From Proteiniphilum sp. (GTDB lineage Bacteria > Bacteroidota > Bacteroidia > Bacteroidales > Dysgonomonadaceae), in contig JAAYFB010000156.1 of NCBI GenBank assembly GCA_012728465.1, positions 1-18,933 of the forward strand: a stretch of DNA of 18,933 nucleotides. Reading direction: 5' to 3'. The position numbers and the translations under genes were made by a program. The first letter of the stretch is position 1; each line of letters opens with the position of its first letter. Shown here piece by piece: positions 6,313 through 14,278 of this stretch. Below the pieces are notes generated by a model. That model had not been told where the DNA came from, did not search any database, and saw nothing but the letters and a program-made list of their open reading frames with translations.

Positions 6313-6992
6313 ATGAAAAAATCGTATTCATGTTTTCGCTATTATTAGCGATAGTTGCTTGTAGCAAAGATGAGGTTAAAAAACCTGCGCTAAGTGTTTT
6401 GCCAAAAGCTATCGAAGCAGATGCAAACGGAAAGACTCAAGAGATAAAAGTAACCTCAAACGGAAAATGGACTGTAAAATCAAATGCTGCTGAATGGTGT
6501 GTTGTTACTCCAACATCGGGAGAAAATAATGGAGCATTTAATGTAGAAATCAAACCTAATGAGACTCTAGCATCTCGCGAAACAACAGTTGTTGTAAAAA
6601 GTGAAACTCTTGAGCAAACTATTGAGGTAACTCAAGATGCTGCTTCTAGAGAAGCGGTATTGTCTGGCAGTAAGTGGGAGATTTAAAGTCAAAGTGGTGA
6701 GGATGGTTATGATGACTTGATTGGAGCACTTATAAATCTGAATGATGATAAAACAGCTAATGTAGTTTTAGATATAGTTATTGAAGAAGTTCCAATTGAC
6801 AAAGTAAATGGCACATGGAAGCTTGATAAAGATAATCTAATCATTGAGGGAAAAGCAGCAGCCTTAGATATGGATATTACAGTTGTACTAGCTATTAAGG
6901 AAATGAATGATGAAATAATAGTTTGTGATATGAAGGTAGAAATGTTACTTCCACCAACGGGAGTGCCAATTACTCTAAAAAGAGTGAAATAA
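6313..6992 (+). pseudogene. Broken BACON-domain lipoprotein (frameshift plus in-frame stop)
   Basis: Read across two lesions, this is a lipoprotein of about 226 residues. The ATG at 6313 is followed by six A's and then leads to a stop within 12 codons. With one more A the frame would give MKKIVFMFSLLLAIVAC, a normal signal peptide with lipobox IVAC, followed by SKDE, which resembles the acidic signal for surface export of Bacteroidetes lipoproteins. Next comes a BACON domain (about 6390-6640) with NGKWTVKSN, AEWCVVTPTSGENNGAFNVEIKPN, a following Arg and a closing IEVTQ. After GSKWEI there is a TAA (6684-6686), and the same frame continues SQSGEDGYDDLIGALINLND and VNGTWKLDKDNLIIEG, a lipocalin-like C-terminal domain ending at 6992. 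The second half has no ATG of its own near its start. BACON domains often bind carbohydrate or mucin; no partner is visible here. Confidence 0.75.
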
Positions 6993-7037
6993 CATGATAT
7001 ATTCATTTTAGGTGAATATTTTGGTTTTTTATCATAA

Positions 7038-7068
7038 AGGGTTAGTCTTCATAGGCTAACCCTATTTT
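7038..7068 (+). terminator. Rho-independent terminator after the lipoprotein gene
   Basis: Perfect 8-bp arms AGGGTTAG (7038-7045) and CTAACCCT (7056-7063) enclose a 10-nt loop and are followed by ATTTTAT. It lies 46 bases after the lipoprotein stop codon. Confidence 0.7.
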
Positions 7069-7137
7069 ATGGGTTACTTTATGTTTGAGATATTTATAGG
7101 TAGATGGATATTTAATTGCAAATAGTTCATTTGTATG

Positions 7138-7168
7138 TTGCACAATTAAAAAACTTGTACTACTTTTG
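7138..7168 (+). promoter_or_regulatory. Promoter of tRNA-Met
   Basis: TTG (7138-7140) and TACTTTTG (7161-7168) are separated by 20 bp, close to the Bacteroidetes consensus. The predicted start is about 30 bases before the mature tRNA 5' end. Confidence 0.7.
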
Positions 7169-7204
7169 TCGTCGGAATTGCAAGCAGCACTTCCTATTTA
7201 TGTT

Positions 7205-7278
7205 GGCGAGATAGCTCAGTTGGTTAGAGCGCATGATTCATAATCATGAGGTCCCGGGATCATGCCCCGGTCTCGCTA
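7205..7278 (+). tRNA. tRNA-Met(CAU), elongator type
   Basis: A 74-nt cloverleaf folds fully: acceptor GGCGAGA with TCTCGCT (G1:U72 wobble), D stem GCTC/GAGC, anticodon stem CATGA/TCATG with loop TTCATAA (anticodon CAT at 7239-7241), five-base variable region, T stem CCGGG/CCCGG, and A73. It lacks the three G:C pairs in the anticodon stem and the 1:72 mismatch of initiator tRNA, so it is elongator Met, or possibly the Ile2 tRNA read as AUA after lysidine modification. CCA is not encoded. The T loop is ATCATGC (7259-7265) rather than the usual TTCRAnY, a departure at positions 54 and 58. Both promoter and terminator are present, so the gene appears to be a single-gene unit. Confidence 0.9.
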
Positions 7279-7289
7279 CAAATTTATAG

Positions 7290-7323
7290 AAGGTTGTTAC
7301 GTCATATGCGTAGCAACCTTTTT
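7290..7323 (+). terminator. Rho-independent terminator after tRNA-Met
   Basis: Arms AAGGTTGTTAC (7290-7300) and GTAGCAACCTT (7310-7320) pair over 11 bp with one G-U wobble around a 9-nt loop. The T of the second arm continues into a run of five T's. It starts 12 bases after the tRNA 3' end. Confidence 0.85.
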
Positions 7324-7399
7324 CATTATCTACCTTTATCATTTATTGATAAGTGAAATAGTTAACCACTCCATTTTTTCTAAATCATATAAAAATAAG

Positions 7400-7407
7400 T
7401 ACTTTTG
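7400..7407 (+). promoter_or_regulatory. Promoter -7 element of mutS2
   Basis: TACTTTTG is an exact match to TAnnTTTG and ends 13 bases before the mutS2 ATG, so the leader would be very short (under about 10 nt). A T-rich TTTC lies about 19 bp upstream in place of a clear -33 TTTG. Confidence 0.55.
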
Positions 7408-7420
7408 TGCTTTAACATAA

Positions 7421-9862
7421 ATGATTGTGATTTATCCCGATAACTTCGAACATAAAATAGAGTTTAATAAGATTAGAGACTTACTAAACCATCATTGCTT
7501 AAGCACCCTAGGAAGAGAAAAGGTTGAGGATATGCAATTCTCGTCCGACTATGATTTGATAAATAAACATTTATCCCAAGTTGATGAGTTTGTGCACATA
7601 CTTCAAGAAGAGGATTCCTTCCCACAAGATAACTTTTATGATGTTCGCCCCATATTGAGGAGGGTGCGTGCTGCGGGGTCATGGATTGAGCAGTCGGCAC
7701 TTTCAGAGCTTAATAAGTCATTAAAAACTATTGCAGCCATTGTAAAGTTTTTTGCTGATGATGAAGAAAAGCAGGAGCGATATCCATTCTTGCACGAATT
7801 GTCGCAAGATATATTCATATCTAAAGAAATAAGTCGTAAAATAGAGCAAATTATTGATGACTTTGGACAAATACGTGATAATGCATCTCCTAAGCTTCGT
7901 AGTATTCGTAGTGAGATATCTTCGGCAATGAATGGAATATCTCGTACCCTTAATTCTATTTTGCGCCGTGCACAGGCTGAGGGTATTGTGGATAAAGATG
8001 CATCGCCTAGTATGCGTGACGGGAGATTGGTTTTGCCAGTCAATCCATCATTCAAACGACAACTTAAAGGTATTGTGCATGATGAGTCAGCATCAGGAAA
8101 GACGGTTTTCATTGAGCCATCTGAAGTGGTGGAGGCTAATAATCGCATTCGTGAGCTTGAGGCTGATGAGTATCGTGAAATAATACGAATCCTCACAGAG
8201 TTTACCGATTTGCTGAGGCCTCATTTAGATGACATTCTTTCATCGTATGATTTTTTAGCTACAATAGATTTTGTGCGAGCAAAGTCTAAGTTTGCATTGC
8301 AAATTGGTGGCATAAAACCAAATTTTGAAAACAGAAGAGTTATTGACTGGGTTCAAGCCATTCATCCGCTTTTGTTTTTAGCATTACGAAAACATAATCG
8401 TAAAGTTATACCCCTTGACATAACATTAGAGGGCGAAAATAGATTGCTGGTAATATCTGGTCCTAATGCTGGTGGAAAGTCAGTTTGTCTCAAGACTGTG
8501 GGCTTGCTTCAGTATATGCTTCAATGTGGGATGATGGTGCCAATAAAGGAAAATTCAACCATGGGGCTGTTTGAGGATATATTTATTGATATTGGTGATG
8601 AGCAGTCTATCGAAAATGATTTATCTACATATAGTTCTCATTTAATCAATATGAAGTTTTTCGTTAGAAACTGTAACGAGAAGTCTCTTTTATTGATAGA
8701 TGAGTTTGGTAGTGGCACTGAGCCACAAATTGGAGCTGCTATTGCCGAATCTCTATTAGATAGATTTAATGGTAAGGAGTCATTTGGTGTAATCACTACT
8801 CACTATCAGAATTTGAAACACTTTGCAAATGAAAATGTGGGAGTGGTTAATGGCGCTATGCTTTATGATAGGCATGAGATGCAACCATTGTATCAGCTAT
8901 CTATCGGAAATCCCGGAAGCTCGTTTGCAGTAGAGATTGCTCGTAAGATTGGCCTTCCCGAGGATGTAATTGCACAAGCATCCGAAATAGTGGGTAGCGA
9001 TTATATCAATATGGATAAGTATCTTCAAGATATATCTAGAGATAAGCGTTATTGGGAACGCAAGCGTGAGGAGGTAAGGCGAGAAAGTAAAAAGCTGGAA
9101 CAGATAACCACAAGGTATGAGGAAGACATTGAAGAAATAAATAGACAGAGAAGAGAGCTCTTATCTGAAGCCAAAAAGGAGGCAGAAAAGCTTATATCGG
9201 AAAGTAATGCTAAAATAGAGAATACTATCCGACAAATAAGGGAGTCGCAAGCAGATAAAGAAAAAACTCGCGAGCTTAGAAAATCTTTAGAGGAGTTTAA
9301 AGATAGTGTGAAGTCAAAAGATACTCCTGATAAGCTAGGCAAGAAAATAGATAAAAAGCGAAAGCCAAAGCGAACCACTAATGAGACTCAGCACAAAAAG
9401 GAGTCTATTTCATTTAACGTTGGCGACACTGTTAGGATGAAAGGGCAAACTGTGGTGGGCGAAATTCTAGAGGTTTCGGGCAAGAGGGCATCTGTAGCTT
9501 TTGGTATGATAAAATCTACAGTAGAAATAAGTAAGCTGGAGCATGTGAGCAACAATCAGCTGAAGAGAGAAGAAAGGTCATCTAATATGCGGGATATTAT
9601 GCATGGCCGTAAGCTCGATTTTAAACAAGAAATAGACGTCCGTGGCATGCGTGGTGATGAGGCATTGCAGGCGGTGATGTATTATGTAGATGATGCAATA
9701 CAATTGGGCGTATCTAGAGTTAGAATACTTCATGGTACGGGCACAGGTGCATTGCGCGAAATAATACGTGACTATTTGCGAGTTACACCTGGTGTGTCTA
9801 AGTTTAAGGACGAGCATGTTCAATTTGGTGGTGCTGGTATTACGGTAATTGATTTTGATTAG
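7421..9862 (+). CDS. mutS2: Endonuclease MutS2 with C-terminal Smr domain
   Basis: An 813-residue member of the MutS2 branch of MutS ATPases. It is not a mismatch-repair protein of the MutS1 type; known roles are binding branched DNA, limiting homologous recombination and, in some bacteria, resolving collided ribosomes. The order is: N-terminal lever and clamp region (1-330), ATPase core with Walker A GPNAGGKS (347-354), signature loop SIENDLSTYSSHL (396-408), Walker B LLLIDEFGSGTEP (423-435) and TTHYQNLK (459-466), then a long charged coiled coil (about 530-640), a basic linker, a small beta segment (665-710), and the Smr nuclease domain with DVRGMRG (739-745) and LHGTGTGALRE (770-780). All expected motifs are intact and the length is typical. 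The single ATG at 7421 gives the usual family N-terminus (IYPDNFEHKIEF). It stands alone, between tRNA-Met and a transporter gene with its own promoter. Confidence 0.96.
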   Translation: MIVIYPDNFEHKIEFNKIRDLLNHHCLSTLGREKVEDMQFSSDYDLINKHLSQVDEFVHILQEEDSFPQDNFYDVRPILRRVRAAGSWIEQSALSELNKSLKTIAAIVKFFADDEEKQERYPFLHELSQDIFISKEISRKIEQIIDDFGQIRDNASPKLRSIRSEISSAMNGISRTLNSILRRAQAEGIVDKDASPSMRDGRLVLPVNPSFKRQLKGIVHDESASGKTVFIEPSEVVEANNRIRELEADEYREIIRILTEFTDLLRPHLDDILSSYDFLATIDFVRAKSKFALQIGGIKPNFENRRVIDWVQAIHPLLFLALRKHNRKVIPLDITLEGENRLLVISGPNAGGKSVCLKTVGLLQYMLQCGMMVPIKENSTMGLFEDIFIDIGDEQSIENDLSTYSSHLINMKFFVRNCNEKSLLLIDEFGSGTEPQIGAAIAESLLDRFNGKESFGVITTHYQNLKHFANENVGVVNGAMLYDRHEMQPLYQLSIGNPGSSFAVEIARKIGLPEDVIAQASEIVGSDYINMDKYLQDISRDKRYWERKREEVRRESKKLEQITTRYEEDIEEINRQRRELLSEAKKEAEKLISESNAKIENTIRQIRESQADKEKTRELRKSLEEFKDSVKSKDTPDKLGKKIDKKRKPKRTTNETQHKKESISFNVGDTVRMKGQTVVGEILEVSGKRASVAFGMIKSTVEISKLEHVSNNQLKREERSSNMRDIMHGRKLDFKQEIDVRGMRGDEALQAVMYYVDDAIQLGVSRVRILHGTGTGALREIIRDYLRVTPGVSKFKDEHVQFGGAGITVIDFD

Positions 9863-9897
9863 AATTATCACTTATATAGTCTTTCTCTTCATATAAT

Positions 9898-9931
9898 TTT
9901 GACGTAAAATAGGCAAAACATATTATCTTTG
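9898..9931 (+). promoter_or_regulatory. Promoter of the POT-like transporter gene
   Basis: TTTG (9898-9901) and TATCTTTG (9924-9931) are 22 bp apart. The -7 element contains the TTG that would be the first codon of a longer reading frame, so the transporter must start downstream, at ATG 9992. Confidence 0.65.
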
Positions 9932-9991
9932 CCCGTTCATTTAAAAATTTGTGCCAAAAAAATTAAAGCACTATTAAAACATTTTTCACAT

Positions 9992-11374
9992 ATGAATAAA
10001 TTTTCCAAAGCATTTTGGGTAGCCAACTCGGTCGAGTTGTTGGAACGTTTGGCCTTTTATGCCGTATTTATTGTTATTACACTTTATTTATCTAATGTCT
10101 GGGGTTTCACAGATATTCAAGCTGGTATTATCTCTGGGTTTTATTCAGCATCATTATACCTTCTTCCCACATTTGCTGGAGCAATTGCAGATAAAATAGG
10201 TTTTAGAAACTCAATACTATTAGCATTCACGCTTCTCACTATTGGTTATGCTGGATTGGCTATTTTGCCCACTATGCTACAAAGTGCAGGCTTGGTAACT
10301 TACGGAATGTCTACAACCTTCACAGGATTAGTTGGTAGTTATCAACAATGGAGCATTATCCCCATTTTGGTGATAGCTGCAATTGGTGGTGCATTTATTA
10401 AGGCAGTTATTTCAGGAACTATTGCACGTGAAACCACAGCCGATAATCGTGCACGTGGTTATGCCGTATTTTATATGATGGTAAACATTGGTGCATTTCT
10501 TGGCAAAACAGTTGTTGATCCGCTTCGTAAGAGCATGGGCGATCAGGGCTTGGTTTATCTAAATTATTTTGCTGCAGCTATGACGTTGCTTGCACTTATT
10601 CTTGTATTCCTTTTTTATAAGTCGGCTCATACTGAAGGACAAGGCAAGAAGATGGGAGAACTTGTACGCTCACTTGCAAAAGTGGCAATGAATGGCCGAC
10701 TTATGATATTAATGATTATCATAAGTGGTTTTTGGATGATACAGAGTCAGATGTATTCTACAATGCCCAAGTATGTGCTTAGATTGATTGGAGATGGTGC
10801 AACACCAGGGTGGTACGCCAACGTAAATCCATTAGTTGTATTTATGAGTGTTAACTTCGTAACATCATTCATGAAAAATAGAAGTGCTATTACTTCGATG
10901 ATGGTCGGAATGTTTATTATTCCGCTATCAGCACTGGTAATGTCGCTAGGCAACCAGCTAGGTGCTGATACAATTTTAGGTCTTCATCCAGTTGCCTTTA
11001 TGATGGTGGTTGGTATAGGTATGCAGGCTTTGGCCGAGTGTTTTATATCGCCACGATACTTAGAGTATTTTTCTTTGCAAGCACCAAAGGGCGAGGAGGG
11101 TTTATATTTAGGTTTTAGTCACTTGCACTCATTCTTCTCGTACTTGTTTGCTTTTGGGGTATCAGGTTTCTTACTAGAAAAATATTGTCCAGACCCACGC
11201 TTATTTACAGATGCTTCGGGCGTATTAGATAAAGTAGCTTATGCAGCTGCAACACAAAACGCACACTATATTTGGTATGTATTTGTAGGCATTGGAGCAA
11301 TTTCGGCAGTAGCTCTATTCATTTATTCCATAATAGTTAAAAGAATAGATAAAGCACAAGGTGTGGCGGCTTAA
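9992..11374 (+). CDS. POT/PTR2-like MFS transporter
   Basis: A 460-residue inner-membrane transporter with about 12 hydrophobic segments. Two motifs point to the proton-dependent oligopeptide branch of the major facilitator superfamily: ExxER near the N-terminus in ELLERLAFYA (15-24), and FYMMVNIGAFLG (160-171), which parallels the POT signature FYxxINxGSL. GAIADKIGFRN (63-73) is the MFS loop 2-3 motif. Another POT-like patch is AECFISPRYLEYFSLQAPKG (348-367). The ATG at 9992 is chosen because the upstream extension begins with TTG inside the -7 element. The following gene, a NagB-like/PIG-L fusion, has its own -7 element, so the two may be linked but not strictly one operon. Substrate is unknown; a di- or tripeptide or an amino-sugar peptide would fit the family and the neighbour, but this is a guess. 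Confidence 0.72.
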   Translation: MNKFSKAFWVANSVELLERLAFYAVFIVITLYLSNVWGFTDIQAGIISGFYSASLYLLPTFAGAIADKIGFRNSILLAFTLLTIGYAGLAILPTMLQSAGLVTYGMSTTFTGLVGSYQQWSIIPILVIAAIGGAFIKAVISGTIARETTADNRARGYAVFYMMVNIGAFLGKTVVDPLRKSMGDQGLVYLNYFAAAMTLLALILVFLFYKSAHTEGQGKKMGELVRSLAKVAMNGRLMILMIIISGFWMIQSQMYSTMPKYVLRLIGDGATPGWYANVNPLVVFMSVNFVTSFMKNRSAITSMMVGMFIIPLSALVMSLGNQLGADTILGLHPVAFMMVVGIGMQALAECFISPRYLEYFSLQAPKGEEGLYLGFSHLHSFFSYLFAFGVSGFLLEKYCPDPRLFTDASGVLDKVAYAAATQNAHYIWYVFVGIGAISAVALFIYSIIVKRIDKAQGVAA

Positions 11375-11421
11375 TAGATTAAACATCTATAATTGAAAGA
11401 ACAATAGAAAATAAAAATCAT

Positions 11422-11429
11422 TATATTTG
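11422..11429 (+). promoter_or_regulatory. Promoter -7 element of the NagB-like/PIG-L gene
   Basis: TATATTTG matches the consensus and lies 34 bases before the ATG at 11464. A TTG at 11393-11395 is 26 bp upstream, farther than usual, so the -33 element is unclear. Confidence 0.5.
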
Positions 11430-11463
11430 CACGTAGATAATAAACATTTTAAATATACAATAT

Positions 11464-13449
11464 ATGCGTTTAGATTTAAGTTCTTATATCACGCTTGACA
11501 AAGTGCCACAAAGGTATTACAAGCCAGAGAACGACTTTGAGGAATATACATTAAGTAGATACGAAAAGATGCCTATCAACATCAATGAAATGAGTGACGT
11601 AGCTTCTGTGGAAGTTGCAAACGACATTGTAAAGCATCTTAAGGAGAGCGAAGTAGCAGGAAAAAAGTTTATTTTAGGTATTACTGGTGGCAACTCGCCA
11701 CTGGGTGTTTATAAAGAGCTTGTTCGTTTGCATAAGGAAGAGGGTGTAAGCTTTAAAAATGTAATAGCATTTAACATCTATGAATTTTACCCTGTTTATG
11801 AACCATCTCTAACAAGCCTAAACTCAATTAAAGAAGCCTTTTTAAATCATGTAGATATAGATCCAAGCAACATCTACTCAATTGATGCTTCTACAGAGAA
11901 GGATTTAATTGCTAGTAAATGCGAAGAGTACGATTATAACATTCAAAAGCTTGGTGGGTTGGATTACCTACTGCTAGGGTTGGGAAGTAAAGGTAATATT
12001 GGTTTCAATATGCCAGGTAGCAACCTACATTCACAAACAAGACTAGTTATTCTTGATGGAGATTCTCGTCGCGATATCGCATCGGGTTTCGAGTCGCTTG
12101 ACAAAGTGCCAGTAAGTGCAGTTACAATGGGTCTTGCGGGTATTATGTCTGCCAAAAAGATTTCTCTAATAGCTTGGGGAGGTCAAAAGGCGGATAGTAT
12201 TAAGAAAATGATTGAAGGTAAGGTGACTGAGTCTGTTCCAGCTTCAATATTGCAAACGCATTTAGATGCAGAGGTGTATATCGATCTTGAGGCAGCCAAC
12301 AATCTTACACGTATTAGCAAGCCATGGTTGGTAACAAACTGCGATTGGACTAGCAAGCTTATTCGTCGTGCTATTGTTTGGTTGTGTGGTAAGGTGAATA
12401 AGCCAATTCTTAAGCTAACAAACGAAGATTATAATAAAAATGGACTTAGCGAGCTTGTTGCACTTTATGGTTCGGCATACAATGTGAATATCAAAATATT
12501 CAACGAGCTGCAACATACTATCACAGGATGGCCAGGTGGCAAGCCTAATGCTGATGATACTAATCGTCCTGAAAGAGCTAATCCATATCCAAAACGTGTA
12601 ATCATATTCAGCCCTCATCCTGATGATGATGTAATATCAATGGGTGGAACATTCCAACGCTTAGTTAATCAAGGTCACGAAGTGCATGTGGCTTACCAAA
12701 CTTCTGGAAATATTGCTGTAGGTGATGAAGAAGTGATTAGATATATATCTGTATTTAAGCACCTAGTTGGCGAGATGGATTCGGGTAATGCTAAGCTGAA
12801 AGAAAAGGCTGATGAAATACTTAATTTCCTTCACAATGAAAAAACTAACGAAGATGTTGATTCTGCCGATGTTCGTTTCCTAAAAGGACGCATTCGTCGT
12901 GAGGAGGCTTTATCAGCAGATAGATATATAGGTTTGCCTGCAGAAAATGTTACTTTCTTAGATCTTCCTTTTTATGAGACAGGGAAGGTAAAGAAAGATC
13001 CAATTTCTGAGAAAGATGTTGAAATCGTAAAGGCATATATCGAAAGTATTAAACCACATCAGATATATGTAGCGGGTGACCTTGCTGATCCACACGGAAC
13101 TCACAAAGTTTGTTTGGATGCAATCCTTGCTTCTATAGATATTTTTAAAGAAGATAGTTGGTATCAAGATTGTAGAGTGTGGATGTACCGTGGTGCATGG
13201 GCTGAGTGGGAGATTGAGAATATAGAAATGGCTGTACCTATTTCGCCCGAAGAGCTACGCTCTAAGAGAAGTTCTATATTGCGTCACCAATCTCAAATGG
13301 ATAGCGCACCATTCTTGGGTGATGATGAGCGTTTGTTCTGGCAACGTTCGGAAGAGCGTAATAGAGCTACTGCTGATATTTATAATAACCTTGGCTTGGC
13401 ATCATACGAGGCTATCGAGGCATTTGTAGAGTACAAACCTGTGAAATAA
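11464..13449 (+). CDS. NagB-like / PIG-L (LmbE) deacetylase fusion protein
   Basis: A 661-residue two-domain protein of the type annotated in Bacteroidetes as glucosamine-6-phosphate deaminase-like. Residues about 45-285 are a NagB-type isomerase/deaminase fold (GITGGNSPLG 72-81, GVSFKNVIAFN 94-104). Residues about 375-600 are a PIG-L/LmbE N-deacetylase domain: SPHPDDDVISMGG (383-395), then AGDLADPHGTHKVC (537-550) with metal-binding His. The PIG-L site looks intact. The NagB site does not: the residues matching E. coli D72, D141, H143 and E148 are Y106 (in FNIYEFY), K176, N178 and M183 (in GSKGNIGFNMPG). So classical glucosamine-6-phosphate deaminase activity is unlikely from this domain. 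A sugar-phosphate binding or regulatory role is possible. The substrate of the deacetylase is unknown. A strong terminator follows. Confidence 0.85.
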   Translation: MRLDLSSYITLDKVPQRYYKPENDFEEYTLSRYEKMPININEMSDVASVEVANDIVKHLKESEVAGKKFILGITGGNSPLGVYKELVRLHKEEGVSFKNVIAFNIYEFYPVYEPSLTSLNSIKEAFLNHVDIDPSNIYSIDASTEKDLIASKCEEYDYNIQKLGGLDYLLLGLGSKGNIGFNMPGSNLHSQTRLVILDGDSRRDIASGFESLDKVPVSAVTMGLAGIMSAKKISLIAWGGQKADSIKKMIEGKVTESVPASILQTHLDAEVYIDLEAANNLTRISKPWLVTNCDWTSKLIRRAIVWLCGKVNKPILKLTNEDYNKNGLSELVALYGSAYNVNIKIFNELQHTITGWPGGKPNADDTNRPERANPYPKRVIIFSPHPDDDVISMGGTFQRLVNQGHEVHVAYQTSGNIAVGDEEVIRYISVFKHLVGEMDSGNAKLKEKADEILNFLHNEKTNEDVDSADVRFLKGRIRREEALSADRYIGLPAENVTFLDLPFYETGKVKKDPISEKDVEIVKAYIESIKPHQIYVAGDLADPHGTHKVCLDAILASIDIFKEDSWYQDCRVWMYRGAWAEWEIENIEMAVPISPEELRSKRSSILRHQSQMDSAPFLGDDERLFWQRSEERNRATADIYNNLGLASYEAIEAFVEYKPVK

Positions 13450-13470
13450 TAAATTACTCACAGTATTAAT

Positions 13471-13509
13471 ATTAAAAAAGAGAGAGCATATTGTTCTCTC
13501 TTTTTTAAT
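13471..13509. terminator. Strong bidirectional-looking terminator
   Basis: Perfect 15-bp arms from ATTAAAAAAGAGAGA (13471-13485) to TCTCTCTTTTTTAAT (13495-13509) enclose a 9-nt loop. The A-run and T-run make it a Rho-independent terminator for the upstream gene. It lies 22 bases after that gene's stop codon. Confidence 0.88.
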
Positions 13510-13643
13510 GTTTATATATTACACTTTTCTGACACATTAGACACATTGAGGAGGGAATGTCCGTATATGTATTAATTGGGTTTTTTATACACTTTTATTG
13601 GAAAATTATTTGTATATTGTGCCATAATTTTCAATACTTAATT

Positions 13644-14036
13644 ATGCCCAGAGAAAAATTTCATATAGAATTTGTGATGGGAAGTGCCTCACAAGCCAGT
13701 CTGTGGAAGATGATCAGCAAAATTGATGGACTATCACAATGGTTTGCTGACGAAGTAGAAATAAGCGAGGATGAAACAAAGTATATATTTCATTGGGGTA
13801 AGTCAAGCAATGAAGCAGAGGTAGTTTACGTTCGCCCTCAATCAAATATCCGTTATAGATGGATGGATGAGGAGGACGACCAGTATTATTTTGAGTTCAG
13901 AATTCATAAGTTAGAGCTTTCAAGAGAGTTGGCATTGCAGATAACTGATTTTGCATCCCCTGATGAAAAAGGTGATGCTATATCTCTTTGGGAAGCGCAA
14001 ATAGATGAGATGATGAGGCAATTGGGTGTGTCGTGA
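13644..14036 (+). CDS. START-like / SRPBCC domain protein
   Basis: A 130-residue soluble protein resembling the small START-like proteins (AHSA1/SRPBCC fold) found widely in Bacteroidetes. Recognisable parts are MPREKFHIEFVMGSASQASLW at the start (first 20 or so), LSQWFADEVEISEDETKYIFHW (30-51), the region around R70-D75 with RYRWMDEEDD, YFEFRIHKLELS (82-93) and LQITDFASPDEKGDAISLW (98-116). The fold usually has a hydrophobic cavity for lipid or other ligands, but the role of this group is not established. The frame stays open upstream to 13557, but that 29-residue extension (VLIGFFIHFYWKIICIL) is unlike the family, so the ATG at 13644 is chosen. It is 242 bp from the LptF/G gene. No clear promoter was seen. 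Confidence 0.8.
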   Translation: MPREKFHIEFVMGSASQASLWKMISKIDGLSQWFADEVEISEDETKYIFHWGKSSNEAEVVYVRPQSNIRYRWMDEEDDQYYFEFRIHKLELSRELALQITDFASPDEKGDAISLWEAQIDEMMRQLGVS

Positions 14037-14129
14037 ATATAATAACTAATTATCACATCGCCTACTTTTACAATATTCCTATTTTTTTATAATTGATTTA
14101 GGTTAGTAGTTTTTTGCTACATCACTATC

Positions 14130-14147
14130 AACTCTAAATATAGAGTT
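14130..14147. repeat. Short perfect hairpin between START-like and LptF/G genes
   Basis: Arms AACTCTA (14130-14136) and TAGAGTT (14141-14147) flank a 4-nt loop. No T-run follows, so it is weak as a terminator. It may be a minor transcript end or chance in AT-rich sequence. Confidence 0.35.
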
Positions 14148-14235
14148 ATATTATCTGGTTCAGTATAACCATTCTACTTTAATGACAATAGAATAATATT
14201 GAACACTAATAATATATTTCCCCACTGTAATTTAT

Positions 14236-14243
14236 TATCTTTG
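14236..14243 (+). promoter_or_regulatory. Promoter -7 element of the LptF/G-ribBA-rmuC unit
   Basis: TATCTTTG is an exact match and lies 36 bases before the ATG at 14279. No convincing -33 TTTG was found. The three genes that follow are spaced 24 and 9 bp apart, so this is the likely promoter for all of them. Confidence 0.55.
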
Positions 14244-14278
14244 TATCAAAGTTTAAAAAAGACTTTTCTTTACAATAG

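Noticed and set aside
7636..8196. 186-codon reading frame on the minus strand
   Set aside because: It lies wholly inside mutS2 on the other strand, has no family pattern, and mutS2 is intact and recognisable.
9929..9991. 22-residue N-terminal extension of the transporter from a TTG codon
   Set aside because: The TTG lies within the -7 promoter element, so it would not be in the transcript.
13557..13643. Hydrophobic 29-residue leader of the START-like protein
   Set aside because: The family starts at about the ATG at 13644, and the leader has no clear signal-peptide organisation.
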